This document shows positions 1-10,261 of a stretch of 64,000 nt of DNA, piece by piece. The position numbers were made by a program, and so were the translations under genes. The notes under the pieces are model-generated. The model saw only the letters and a program-made list of their open reading frames with translations. It had not been told where the DNA came from and searched no databases. The DNA comes from Smittia aterrima. Taxonomy: Eukaryota > Arthropoda > Insecta > Diptera > Chironomidae. Every line of letters begins with the position of its first letter. Within the stretch, counting starts at the first letter, position 1. Location: positions 3,906,001-3,970,000 of the forward strand of contig CP093831.1 in NCBI GenBank assembly GCA_033063855.1, given 5' to 3'.

Positions 1-561
1 AAAGCGAACACATCAAAGTGACGTCAGCTCAAGTCGTTTCTTCGTCTTTCGAACCTTAAACAATTAAAATTCAAACACGAGACTCAGAAATAAAGTCGCC
101 GATAGCGATCATTGTAGTTTCCTTATTAATACTTTCCATTATCCCATAAAGTTCTCGCTTTTCAAAACTCACTCCGTCATTTTTCATCATGACACAATTT
201 CTACTTTCCTAATGAATTAATTAAAGTCCTTTAGCTCGCGATCAATGAAATGCTTGCTGTTGATTAATAATTCAGCGAACTGAATGATTACGAGAAGAAC
301 GTTGCATGATGCTCTGTAGAAAACTATTTTTGAATTTATATTTCGATTGCTAATTCAATTTTTATCCGATTAGAACGACCTAACAATCCCATTTTATTAA
401 TTATTACGAGCTCAATTAGAAAGCGTGTGCAAGTTCAAGGACACGGAAGAATTCTATCGACTAAGTTATCGTCATTTGACACACTTCACACTTCATCCTC
501 GCGATGACTTTCACACCTCGCTTTCCTATTATTCTGATTGATTGATTCTCAAACAACTCAC
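1..561. other. Gene-free left edge, probably intron of the receptor gene ending at 562
   Basis: No exon is recognisable on either strand. If the coding exon at 562-750 is real, this stretch is the start of its downstream intron on the minus strand, and the rest of that gene lies beyond the left edge. A full palindromic CRE-type site (TGACGTCA) sits at about 19-26; its relevance is unknown. Confidence 0.4.
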
Positions 562-750
562 CTTGCCGCATTCAAGATTTCTCGTGTTTTTCTTTCCTGG
601 CGTGTGAAGTCGAACGGAGACGAGGAAACCGATTTTAAAATCGCCAATTATCGCGGCTGACACTCGCTTCGTTGTGTTCGAGTCGTTCAATGAATTTATT
701 GTGAAAATTAAATTCATTAAAATTACGATCCGTGTAATCCACAACACCAT
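562..750 (-). CDS. First coding exon of a probable class C GPCR / metabotropic glutamate receptor-like protein (partial)
   Basis: This is a 63-codon exon that starts at the ATG at 750 and ends on a strong donor (AAG|GTGAGT, GT at 561-560) in phase 0. The first ~20 residues (MVLWITRIVILMNLIFTINS) look like a signal peptide. The stretch SAAIIGDFKIGFLVSVRLH followed by LECGK resembles the start of the extracellular ligand-binding lobe of metabotropic glutamate receptor relatives, where an I-x-G-D-hydrophobic-x-G-x-L-x-x-V-H segment precedes a Cys-Gly. An intron after that cysteine is plausible for the family. No later exon is visible in the 561 bases to the left, so the gene runs off the window. 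Seen: a signal-like exon with a consensus donor. Inferred: the family. It could also be another secreted or membrane protein. Confidence 0.5.
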
Positions 751-3624
751 TCTCTTCCCTTTAAACACTTCGCACCGGGAAATTTCTCAGTTCACATAAA
801 TTTTTCCATTTTCCAATTTTGCTGCTTTCGAAGAATTTCAGAATTTATCACTTGCGCGAGTTATCCCTAAGAAACGAAAGAATGATTGTAGCATTGCACT
901 GACTCATTTGTAACTGCTTTGCATATTAAACATGTTATGATGGTGCTCATGGGATCGGTTGAACTTTAATAGATGAAAGGAAAATATTTTTTTGTACATT
1001 TTTGTGTTGAACAGAAGAACGAGGAGCTCCTGCTGATATTCTCGAGGCTCACGCAACTCAGTTTTATACAAAAAAGAAATTCGCAACGCGGAAAATTCAG
1101 TCGTTACACAATCGCTGAATGCATCTTCGTGTCAGGTTTTAACCGAGACAAAGGGAGTGTTGATAGTTTTCATTTGTCTGCTGGTTTCAAAGTGTGACAA
1201 CGGACTCAACGACAAGCGTTTCGTTCAACCCTTGGGGCAACGAAATTTATTATCAAACAGAACTTGATGGATAAATCCCAGTTTCGCGAGACAATTAAAT
1301 GTTTCTTATCATCACTTAGCCGCTTTTATGTTTCGTGTATCGATTAAAAGCGTAGAAAAGCTCGGGGAAGTTCAACTTGTGCGTGTGAAGTAATTTATAG
1401 TTTGTTTGCTTTGGGAACTTTTTTTTCCAGCATAGGGCATGAATTATCGGCGTTGCTTAAATTCCGAAACATGGAAAACGTCGAATAAAAAAAACGGAAG
1501 AATCAACTACAAATTAGAATAAGTTTCAACATTTTTATGAATCAAGCAAACTGTCGTTAACTTCGCCCTTGAAAAAAATTATTTTTAGGGACTTCAACTC
1601 GTAACTGTGAAGAGGAGAAACATTGAAATGCCCTCACACATTTCGTTCTCGTTCTGCTTGTTCCACTTTTCTTCTATTTACGATATCCATCAAGGGTGGA
1701 TTGAATCGTTAGAAAGTCAATTCACATAAAATAAAAGCTGCGAGCTTGCAAAAGTTGTCAGCAGTCTCGAGAATGTTTGCAAAAAAAATCCTTTGTTGAA
1801 AGCAATTGTTATACGAATGATCTCAACTGTTGAACTTCCCTTAATTTAATTTAAACATCATTTTCCATTAAAACTTCTTTGCCTAGCTCAATATTTCTGT
1901 TTTCACTTCACTTTTTCTAACAATTTTTGTTATCCCACAATCAAAAACATTTTAATTAATTTTCCTCCATCGTCTATTGTTGATTCAACTTCTTCACAAT
2001 GCAAAAAAAAGCTTCATTCAAAAGCTGCTCTTGAAGAACCAGCAGCTTTGTGAGGCTACTTGTAAATAATTAATTCGACATCTTAACTTTACCTCTCAGA
2101 GGTTCAGAGTGTTCTCAATTGAAAACGATGAACAGAAAAAAATCTTTCTCTATTTTTTGAGTTCAACACTTGAAAACTTTCTCTGCTTCTGATTTTTGCA
2201 TGTTGACGGCACGACGGCGAACTCGAAACTAAGCTCGATGAAGAAACCCGCTCAGAAAAGGTTTTTCCTTTCGCACAAAAAGCTCTTTCTCCGCTCGCTT
2301 CAACAGCACATGCCTCGTAACGTAAAAGTCTTCACGAGTTGTAAATAGAATTGTTGTTCAGAGAATTGTGCTGATAGTTTGTATGCTAATTTGATTAATT
2401 TCGCTTTTAAATCATTATTGCTTCATGAGCCGAGAAGTGATTCACATAAATACTGTCGGGAAACTGAAAAAAATCTTCTCGATTCTCGTCGCAATGCAAG
2501 ATTAATTATCGCCATCAAATATTTTTTTAGAGAGAAAACTGAATCATGTGGCGCGCTTACTCTCCATAACTGAAATTGAGTAGAAGATTAACTAAAAGTT
2601 TCGATGTTTACGAACCTTTTGGAACCTAATCAATTCATAATTGCTTTAGGAAACAAGCGAAGGTCAAGGACTGGAAGATTGCATCAAGAAGAAAACTGAG
2701 AATTTCTTTTGCTCGACCATCATTAATTAATGTCGTCACATGATCTAGAAAAATGAAAAAGATAAATATTTATGTTCGTCATTAGCAATCACTTGACAAT
2801 AAAGCCCGAGCGGCTAACCGAAGCTAAATTTAATAGAAGTCTGAACATTTTGTAACTTTCTGACTAAATCACGATGACTAAACTTAGAGTTGAGAGTGGT
2901 CAGGACGAACAAAAAGTTGCAAACGAACATTTTCTTTCTAACTTTCGATTTCATTACTCGACTTGTTGAAGATTTTTCTCCTGCGATGATTTGAGAGGAG
3001 TATTGATGATAAAAATTTATTGAAACTATTGAAAGCAATCAGAAGTAAAGCTTTGTTATTGAGTTAATAACGCCTGACTGTTCCTTTCGAACAATTCATT
3101 GAATACAAACGAGAAGATTATTTCCAAAAGATTATCGACGTCAATCAAAAGTTTTTCGCACAAAGACAAATTGAATGAGTGGCACCCTTGGAAGCTCGTT
3201 AAGTTGAGTGAGAAACTGATAAGTTTAGAAGCTTGTCGGTTAAAGAGGAGAGAGGAAAAATAAAACTTTCGTTAGGAAGAAAATGTTTGGGGGCGTCGAG
3301 CAAACGAGCTAAGTGTCGCTTTTCACCACGGCAAGATGAGGAAAAATTGATTTTCAATTTCCTTTTGATGAGCGTCTCAAATTGAGTTATCAGAAGCTGC
3401 ACACAATTTCCTTTTGATAATTTATTTCTGTTTTAAAACATAGGCGAGCCTCTTAAACCGAACGAAAAACTCGCGAATATTAACAGAAATATTATCTAAC
3501 TTTAAATTATAATTTGTAAAAACAATTTAAAAATTGCGGAATGATTGTTTCAGAAGAGATGACAAGAAATAAAGTGAATCACAACATCAATAAGTAAATT
3601 TTGTCGCACGATGAAGAAAGGAAC
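751..3624. other. Intergenic, no gene seen
   Basis: About 2.9 kb of AT-rich DNA. Open frames here are short (60-74 codons), lack family similarity and lack convincing splice partners. TTTATT at 3421-3426 reads AATAAA on the minus strand and is the likely polyadenylation signal of the gene that stops at 3625. Bases just left of 3625 would be its 3'UTR. Confidence 0.6.
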
Positions 3625-5443
3625 TCAAACGAGACTCTCTTTCTTAGAAGAAATCGAAGGCTTGCGAACGACGGACGGAGTTTTGAACTCAGTCACTGGC
3701 TTTTTCTGCTCCGACATCGTGCGGCTTCGTCCATTCAGTGCAAGACGTGATGTGGGTAGAGCTCTGGCTGATGTTGTTGGCACTGTAGAGAGTCGTTTGT
3801 TGTAAGGAGCACCAGTGGAAGGACGAATAGGTTGACTCTTCATCGGAGACGGCTTTGTAAGTTGTACATCAGGTATCTTAAGTGAGACAGATCGACGTGG
3901 AAGAGTGGCGCGAGGAGCAGGTTTAATTCCAACCGAATTGACCGGAGCTACTTTCGTCTTTTGAACTTGAGGGCTTTTATCAATGGCACCCATCAATGAT
4001 TTTCTGACGACTCCTGCTCGATCAGTTGGTTTATTTTCATAAGTCTGACCACGCAGAGGCACAACTGGACGGGGATTTGTGAACGAGACTCGACGACTCG
4101 TTTGAGTTAAGCGTTTTAATGGAGTTGCTTGTTTCTTATCCAAGGGAGCTTTGATTGCTGATTGTGTTCGTGATGTATTCGGTACAACTAAACGTTGATT
4201 TTTAATTGGAGTTGCCATTGAATTCGGAACAATAACAACAGCAAGAGTCGCTGGAGCATCATTAGAATTCAAGTCGATTTTTTGTACTCCAGCTGCTTGG
4301 CCGTTCAGAAGAGCTGCAAGCTTTTGAAGAAGATCATCTGTTATAACAGACTGAACTGGATCCTTTACTTGTTCCTTGCGTTCACCAGTCGATTTATCAA
4401 TCTCGAAGGTTGCTTGGCGAATAATTGGCTGAACTTCCATTGTGTTCTTAGGCTCAGACTGTTTCTTTCCAAGCGCTTCATTTAAACGTATCAACTGCTT
4501 CTTTGCTTCATCCTTGTTCCCATCATTGATGACGGACTTCAGATTTTGCCACAATGCTTCAACTTCTTTTTCATCAGTCTTGTTTTTGTCTTCAACTTTC
4601 TCAGTGTCTTCATTCTTTTCAGAATCCTCAGCATCGACTTCCTTCTTTATTCGCATCAACTGTTCGTTCAGCTTCGTCTTGTCAGGCGACGATGTTGAAT
4701 GTTGTCCCTTCTGATCCTTTGGAATCTTCACATTCATCTCTTGTAAGTCTAAATCGATGACTGACATATCTCCTGAAGCATCAATAAGATGCTGACTGAT
4801 GTTGTTAAGATCTTCAAATGATAAGTCACTAAAGTCGCCGAACTTTCGTGCAATATTCTTGGCTTCTTTCATGACGTTTTCAGCGATAGTTGAGTTCATA
4901 AACGAAGCATTGTGCATTGGCGAGTTTGGCGAGTTAAAGAAACTAAGCTTAAGTAATTGTTGTTGCCGCTTTCGAATGTCATCAACTGAGCGGTTCACTT
5001 TTGTATCTGACACTGTAGACTTTGAGCTGATGGTGCTCGAATCGGAATGTGATCGGCTGGCGACAGTCTTTGTTGAAGCTGCTTCACTTATAAGCGACAC
5101 TTGTGAGGATGGTACACTTGATAAATCATTGGAAGCATTCGAAAAGCAGTCAAAAGAGAAACTAAAACGAAAAACGAATCGTGAACAAAGGAGACTTCGG
5201 AGAAAACAAAAACAAAACTTACAGTGATCCGTCAGTGAGCTCGGGCATAGAAGCCGGCGTATCATTTGTATTTTCCTGTGGCTCGAATGGATCGTACGGA
5301 TCGTTGTATACTTCGTATTCAGCTGGAGGGATCGGTTTAGCTATGCATGTGCTGAGTTTGATTGGCTCGAGGACAGGAATATCAAGTCTAGGCGAGACTG
5401 CTCTTTTCGGAAATTCATTGTCGAAATTTATCAAATCTGCCAT
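3625..5443 (-). CDS. Unrecognised 585-residue, mostly disordered protein
   Basis: Two coding exons, 5443-5223 and 5161-3625, are joined by a 61-bp intron (GTAAGT donor at 5222, acceptor AG at 5163-5162) that keeps frame. The ATG at 5443 lies directly after a TTTCAG acceptor. A donor (AAAAG|GTAAGT, GT at 5504) therefore predicts a 61-bp intron in the 5'UTR. The N-terminus begins MADLINFDNEFP, then a proline-rich segment with DPYDPFE. A Ser-rich part follows. The middle is helical and acidic (EDSEKNEDTEKVEDKNK, near residue 250). The last ~200 residues are basic and rich in Ser, Thr and Pro (for example RRVSFTNPRPVVP). There is no signal peptide or membrane segment. The basic disordered tail would suit a microtubule- or nucleic-acid-associated scaffold, but that is a guess and I do not recognise the family. 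Confidence 0.8.
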
Positions 5444-5889
5444 CTGAAACAATGAAATTTCATTAAATTTAGATGCACCACTCACTTATCTTTCGATAAC
5501 TTACCTTTTCGATTGATTAACGGGTTTATTTCATTAATTTTTTTTATTTTTAAAGGCGATCACCAGAAACTTCTTTTTCTTCGCTTCAACTGTCAAATTG
5601 AATTTTTTTTTTTGGGGCAGATCATAAATGACGACACGAACATAAATTTTATGCTCTAATCTCATTGAAGCTTGATCATTATTCCCTTATAACTTCAACT
5701 TTGTTCTTATGGAACCTCTAAATTTAGTTAAGGTTATAAAATAATTCTTACATCATTTTCAAAAATCCCTGAAATAAGAAATCGAGGTTATCGCAAAAGA
5801 TTCAAAGAACAAAACATGAAATTTTATGGTTCAGGATGGTATCCATAAAAACTTTATTTCATAGAATGCATTAAAGTACAGCAAGTGTC
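5444..5889. other. 5' end of the 585-residue gene and 3' flank of RpS30
   Basis: The stretch contains the predicted 5'UTR intron (5444-5504) and promoter of the minus-strand gene that starts at 5443, then the 3'UTR of RpS30. No other coding sequence is seen. Confidence 0.5.
5853..5858 (-). terminator. Polyadenylation signal of RpS30
   Basis: TTTATT on the plus strand reads AATAAA on the minus strand, about 32 bases past the RpS30 stop codon. This is the expected spacing for the short 3'UTR of a ribosomal protein gene. Confidence 0.7.
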
Positions 5890-6879
5890 TTATGCTGAGT
5901 TGGCGTTAGGTCCACGACGACGTCCGAAGGCCTGAACAACATTAGCGAAACGACGGTTGAACTGGATACGTCTCTTTGCGCGGCCGGTCTTCTTCTTTTT
6001 CTTTTCCTGCTTCTCGACCTTAGGTGTTTGTCCCTTAACTTTTCCAGCACGAGCCAAAGAACCGTGCACTTTACCTCCGAGCAATGGAACGGTCAAGTCC
6101 AACTCAACGCTTCCCAACGATGAAATCTCGCATTCGTTGGCAAGGATGGTTCCCTCGCACGAGAGGGTGAATTCAGCATCCATAGCATTTTCGAGGAGTG
6201 CCAATTTTGCCTAAAGAAAGATTCAGATTATTAGAATGTTTCATTGGAATCAAAATATTTTTAAGACTAAATGAAAGTTATGTTTGAAGTGACTTTTAGG
6301 AGTAAATCAATCAAACTGAAACCTCCTCATGGATCACAGCAAACTTTCTGTAGCAGTATTTAGGAGAATCTATCGTTAAATATTAAGCAAACGATGATTT
6401 GCTGAAATCTGCATAACATTTGTGATTATTTTCAGGCCATAGATTGAAATTAACACAATTCAAATTTGTTCGGCCACCGCTCGAGACTCATTGACATAAT
6501 TAGGCCAGAATCCTCATAAAGATGGACAAACTTTCTGTAGCAGTATTTAGGAGAATCTATCGTTAAATAAAATGTAAACGATGATTTGCTGAAATCTGCA
6601 TGGATTTATGATTTTTTTTTCGTTCCATAGATTGAAAGTTATCACATTTGTTCGGCCACCGCTCGAGACTCATTAACTTGATTTCGTTAGAATCCTCATA
6701 AAGATGGACATGATTTGATCTTGCAGACGTTGGAATTGATACTCAAATCACATTTCGAGATCAAGTGAAATATCTGCTGGATCTCAATTTTTTCGTTGAC
6801 TCACCTTGACAATTTCAATTGTTTCCGAGGGTTGAACCTCCAAGACATGAGTCTGTTGTCCGCGAATGAACAATTGCAT
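5890..6879 (-). CDS. RpS30: Ubiquitin-like protein FUBI fused to ribosomal protein eS30 (FAU)
   Basis: Two coding exons, 6879-6805 (75 nt) and 6210-5890, give 131 residues, close to the usual ~132. Residues 1-71 are the ubiquitin-like FUBI part (starts MQLFIRGQQTHVLEV, ends VPLLGG). The di-glycine is the processing point, releasing the 60-residue eS30 (starts KVHGSLARAG, with KKKKKTGRAKRR and the end FGRRRGPNANSA). eS30 is a component of the 40S subunit. A further 5'UTR intron is predicted at 7113-6889 (CAAG|GTAGAA to TTTTTAG|ATCG). The transcript probably starts within a pyrimidine-rich (TOP-like) tract near 7130-7160, as expected for ribosomal protein genes. The 594-bp coding intron (6804-6211) is ten times the local norm because it carries two snoRNA candidates. 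The zinc-finger gene at 7239 diverges from the same promoter region. Confidence 0.97.
6346..6487 (-). ncRNA. H/ACA-type box snoRNA candidate, copy 1, in the RpS30 intron
   Basis: Read on the minus strand, the 3' half folds as a classic H/ACA hairpin. The base stem is GCAG (6412-6409) with CTGC (6356-6353), and the apical stem is ATCGTT with AACGAT. The internal loop makes a guide pocket, and an ACA at 6351-6349 is followed by three bases to a 3' end near 6346. From the end of the upper stem (GATT) to ACA is 15 nt, fitting the 14-16 nt rule for pseudouridylation guides. The 5' hairpin and H box are less clear (GGCC/GGCC pairing and an AAAATA box are possible), so the 5' end near 6487 is approximate. 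It is sense to a ribosomal protein host gene, as is usual for intronic snoRNAs. The rRNA or snRNA target was not determined. Confidence 0.75.
6533..6672 (-). ncRNA. H/ACA-type box snoRNA candidate, copy 2, in the RpS30 intron
   Basis: This is a second copy of the 6346-6487 element, about 187 bases away. The 3' hairpin has the same base stem (GCAG at 6599-6596, CTGC at 6543-6540), the same guide pocket bases and the same ACA (6538-6536) with a 3' end near 6533. Differences from copy 1 fall in the terminal loop (TACATTTT against TGCTTAAT) and in the loop of the 5' part. The block CTCGAGCGGTGGCCGAACAA at the 5' end is identical in both. A pocket held constant while loops drift suggests both copies are functional guides for the same site. 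The flanking TCCATCTTTATGAGGATTC block is also duplicated, so the event was a tandem duplication of the snoRNA plus flank. Confidence 0.75.
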
Positions 6880-6888
6880 CTTGACGAT

Positions 6889-7113
6889 CTAAAAATCAAT
6901 GAAGAAAGTGAATTAGCTTGAGAAATTCTAACCAACATGCGGTTCATTCACAACAAAATTTTGTTTACGTTCTTCAACCACTTTAAGCCTTCAATTCAGC
7001 CTCGCATTTGATTGCAACCCTTGAAGTAATTGCTTAACTTCATAGTGGTTTCGAACTAAGCTCATTTTAGCCAATTTTGAGTGTGAATTTAATAAAATTT
7101 AAAATATTTCTAC
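6889..7113 (-). other. Predicted 5'UTR intron of RpS30 with a structured segment
   Basis: Donor AAG|GTAGAA (GT at 7113) and acceptor TTTTTAG (AG at 6890-6889) frame a 225-bp intron just before the ATG at 6879. Inside it, on the minus strand, AACCACT and AGTGGTT can pair across ~60 bases enclosing TGAAGT/ACTTCA. No clear C/D or ACA boxes accompany this, so it is not called as a snoRNA. Confidence 0.5.
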
Positions 7114-7238
7114 CTTGAAGAAAATCGAGCTGTCAAAAAAAAGACAGAGAAGCGAAGGGAGTTGTTAAATGACGCCGCAGGTGGCGCTACAGTCAATTGA
7201 TGCGAACTTTGTTTTCTTGAATAATTTTCATTAAAAAT

Positions 7239-8843
7239 ATGAATTACTCGGAGTATTGTCGTCTGTGCTTAGTGAAATCTAAAAAGAATCAAGAGGAACT
7301 ATTCTTCCCAATAGACAAAGGATTAGAAAGAAAGTTTAATGAAATCACAAACTTGAAATTAGTAAAAGCAACATCTGAAGAATTGAAATTGCCGGAATCA
7401 GTTTGCATGACATGTACCAACGAGCTGGAACATCATGTTAACTATCGGTAACTACAACTAACTTTTACCTATCATAATATTACATTATTTCCGATTTTTA
7501 GAAATGGATTGATCGAAAAACAAATGCGCTTGAATTCTCTTCTCGGATGTTCGTTTGAGGAAACAAAATTTAATACAAAGGATGAAAAAGGGATTCAAAC
7601 CGAAAGCATAAACGGAGACAATGAAGTTTCAAGAGAAGAGACTTCTATCGAGCACGAGCAACAAGAATTTCAATTACACTTTGAAGAAGCTGCAATGAAG
7701 GAAACAGAGATAAATATCAAAACAGAACATACAGATCAGGAATCAATCTATGATGAGACATTCTATGATCCTGAGCCGGATGAAACTGAACCGGATGAGT
7801 ACATTATCACAGATGAAGAGCAAGAAGATCGCATATCAGAAACTGAGGAAGGTGAATTAGAAGACGACGTTGACGTTGAAACAACGATCGATCAATTAGA
7901 GGAGGAAGATTATCAGATCGATCCGGAATCGGAAGGATTTCAAATGTGTGCAGTGACACCATCAGGGGATGAATTTGTTGAGACTGATGATGGCTACGAC
8001 ATTGTATACGAGAAAGATATCGCAATGGAGGAGGAACCACCACATGTCAAGCGAAAGTACGTCAAGCAATCTCGAGATACACCCAAGAAGTACAAATGTT
8101 GGATTAAGAATTGTCATGCATCTTTTGCTTTCCGAGCCCCAATGACAATTCACTTGAAACAAGTTCATGGAATTAAAGGAGATAGTTCGTGGTGTTTCAT
8201 GTGCGGAAAAAGCTTTGAAAATAAAGCTGACTTCTTGGCTCATGTTAAAACTCACACAAGAATGTCCGAATGCGATATCTGCCAACTCAAATTCGTTAGT
8301 AAGTTTAAATAGTCGAATGTCATTGAAGCTGATGCTTTAACGAAATATTTTATTTTAGGCGAAGAGACTCTTTTGATTCACAAATCTAAAGCTCACAAAA
8401 AGAATGACGATCATGAGCGAACTTTCCATTGTGATGTAAGTTTCTGATAGCTCGGTAACTCCATCTACTTTAATTGTTTTTCTTTTAAGAAATGTATCGC
8501 AAAATTCAAGAGAAAGGAACATCTCAACTCACATAAGATTTACAAGCACTCGGATAAAAGCGCTAGAAAGCACGGCTGCAAGAATTGTACTTCAACCTTC
8601 CTTACACGTCAAGATTTGAAGAATCATGAGAAATCACATACACAAGTTAAAATTGATTGCATTTACTGTTCTTATAATTGCCGAGACTTGAAGAGCATTC
8701 GCAGACATGCCGTAAAACTCCACAACACGAAAGACATTTACAAATGTCCTTGCGATGAAACATTCGAACTGCACCGTGACTTACAATCTCATAAGAAGAC
8801 CTGCAGTGGAGCAAATCCAGAAGAGGTTCCGTCTGAATATTAG
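7239..8843 (+). CDS. ZAD domain C2H2 zinc-finger protein
   Basis: Four exons (7239-7447, 7502-8298, 8359-8435, 8490-8843) give 478 residues with frame kept at every junction; introns are 54-60 bp. The N-terminus is a zinc-finger-associated domain (ZAD), with Cys7/Cys10 (YCRLC) and Cys56/Cys59 (VCMTC) as the zinc ligands. ZADs mediate dimerisation and are greatly expanded in insects. A long acidic linker rich in Glu and Asp follows. The C-terminal half has about seven C2H2 fingers: the first is a C-x4-C type (KCWIKNC), and the last is irregular (YKCPCDETF ending H-x3-C). The product is probably a nuclear DNA-binding transcription factor. AATAAA signals at 8871 and 8876 end the transcript, only ~60 bases before the next ATG. 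The exact ZAD orthologue cannot be named. Confidence 0.93.
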
Positions 8844-8870
8844 CTGTAAAATTTTAGAACATAAACAAAA

Positions 8871-8881
8871 AATAAAATAAA
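8871..8881 (+). terminator. Polyadenylation signals of the ZAD zinc-finger gene
   Basis: Two overlapping AATAAA hexamers lie 28-38 bases after the stop codon and just 60 bases upstream of the next gene's start codon. Confidence 0.65.
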
Positions 8882-8940
8882 TTTGCTATAAAAGTCACAT
8901 GACGAAAATTATTTGTTATCAGAGTTCATAATATTTTCTA

Positions 8941-9316
8941 ATGGAAGCTAGCAAAACAATGGTTGCTAGCAAGAATCCTGGCTCTAACGATATTGGAAAG
9001 GATGAACCTACTGAAGAAGTAGTGGCTGATCTCGAAGGTATGTGTGAATCGACTTTTGTTGATATTTTTATTGAAATATTTTTTAAAAATGTTTTCAGAA
9101 TTCGAAAGTGTCGCGGCTGAGCTCGACAACTTGAATACGGTGCTCGATAAGATGGAAAACAACGTCGATAGCATCAAGGATCAGTTGATGTCAATCCTTG
9201 AGTCGAATCGTGAGATTTTAAAGGAGTTGAAGGAAGAAAACAAAAAATCTGAACAAGAAAAATCGGAAGTGAAAATGGAGGACGACAGCCAGTCAAATTC
9301 GATGGATTCCTCTTAA
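8941..9316 (+). CDS. Bublin coiled-coil (UPF0184) family protein
   Basis: Two exons, 8941-9037 and 9099-9316, with a 61-bp intron give 104 residues. The core, ELDNLNTVLDKMENNVDSI then LMSILESNREILKEL, matches the UPF0184/bublin signature (LD-x-IN-x2-LD-x-LE, then LLESNR). It would form one amphipathic coiled coil near residues 35-80. The tail is charged and Ser-rich (EDDSQSNSMDSS). Bublin proteins have been linked to intermediate-filament organisation in worm intestine; nothing more can be said of the role here. AATAAA at 9381-9386 lies ~65 bases after the stop, so the gene is squeezed between two same-strand neighbours without forming an operon. I am confident of the reading frame and fairly confident of the family. 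Confidence 0.85.
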
Positions 9317-9478
9317 TTTGTTCATAATTGAGACTGCCATTTACAGTATCATATTCATTCAAAATTGTGTTAAATTATAAAATAAAATTATTTGAAGCAA
9401 AAATGCTAAACTTCCCCCATCTAGTGGTAAACTTTGTTTGGGTAAACTTCGGTTGGTTGTTCCACATAAAAAATAAAC

Positions 9479-10239
9479 ATGACAATCAAAAAGTTAAAAA
9501 ATTTCGACATTTCTGGATTTAAGTTGGTTTTACCAACTGTAAGCACTGGAAATGTAGCGCAACTATCTGCTGATCTGTTTATCGAGTCGTTAAAAATGGA
9601 GAAGTTCGCAATTGTAAGTTAGTTTCATTAAAAAACGAAATTACGTTTTTAGCCGGAAATATTTTTTAGATTTGGAATTCTTCCATTATTCCAATCCTTG
9701 GTCCATCAGCATTTGATACCAAACCGGAAGACATCACAACTGCAAGTGAGATTTTCATAAGCGAAAAGGAAAAGCTGTTGATTCTTCAGACTCGAACTCC
9801 ATTGACTTCTGCTTTGCTTGTTGGATATATTCAAGAGATTGTCAAGTTCATCAAGGAAGAGAAGCTTAGCGAATTGATTATTCTTACTTCGTCATTCAGT
9901 CACGAGATGCACGTTATTGATAAAAGCCCTTACGAGTTTATGAGCAACTCTGAAGGAAAAACTTTCGTCGGCTTCACAGAAGCTCCTAAAGACTTTTCAA
10001 TTCCTGGATGTGGATACGCCAAAATCCTTTTCAAGCAAGCAACAGAAAGTGGAATCAACGCTGCGATTCTCTACAAGTTTGTTTCAGAAGGTGACAACTT
10101 CTTTGATGCAGTCCAACTTTGTCAGAAAGTCAACGAAAGCCTGAAAGTAATCTCCGTCTCCAACAGCAAACCTGAAATCAAAATCCCAATCTCTTGGAAA
10201 TTTTTGTTTGGTCGCAATGTAAACGTTGAGATTTATTAA
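9479..10239 (+). CDS. PSMG2: Proteasome assembly chaperone 2
   Basis: Two exons, 9479-9613 and 9670-10239, with a 56-bp intron (ATT|GTAAGT to TTTTTAG) give 234 residues. The pattern fits PSMG2/PAC2 across its length: the N-terminal FKLVLPTVSTGNVAQLSADL, the middle SELIILTSSFSHEMH, the near-invariant YKFVSEGDN, and the C-terminal ISWKFLFG. In other animals PAC2 pairs with PAC1 to scaffold the alpha-ring of the 20S proteasome in the cytosol. The length is near the usual ~260. The stop codon at 10237-10239 faces the stop of a minus-strand nucleoside hydrolase only 22 bases away. The polyadenylation signal of that neighbour overlaps the last codons of this gene. Confidence 0.94.
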
Positions 10240-10261
10240 GTTCCATTAAATGTGCAGCATT

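Noticed and set aside
3611..5447. Several plus-strand frames of 64-142 codons opposite the 585-residue protein
   Set aside because: They are mirror frames of the coding strand. The minus-strand gene has a long frame, consensus introns and coherent composition; the plus frames do not.
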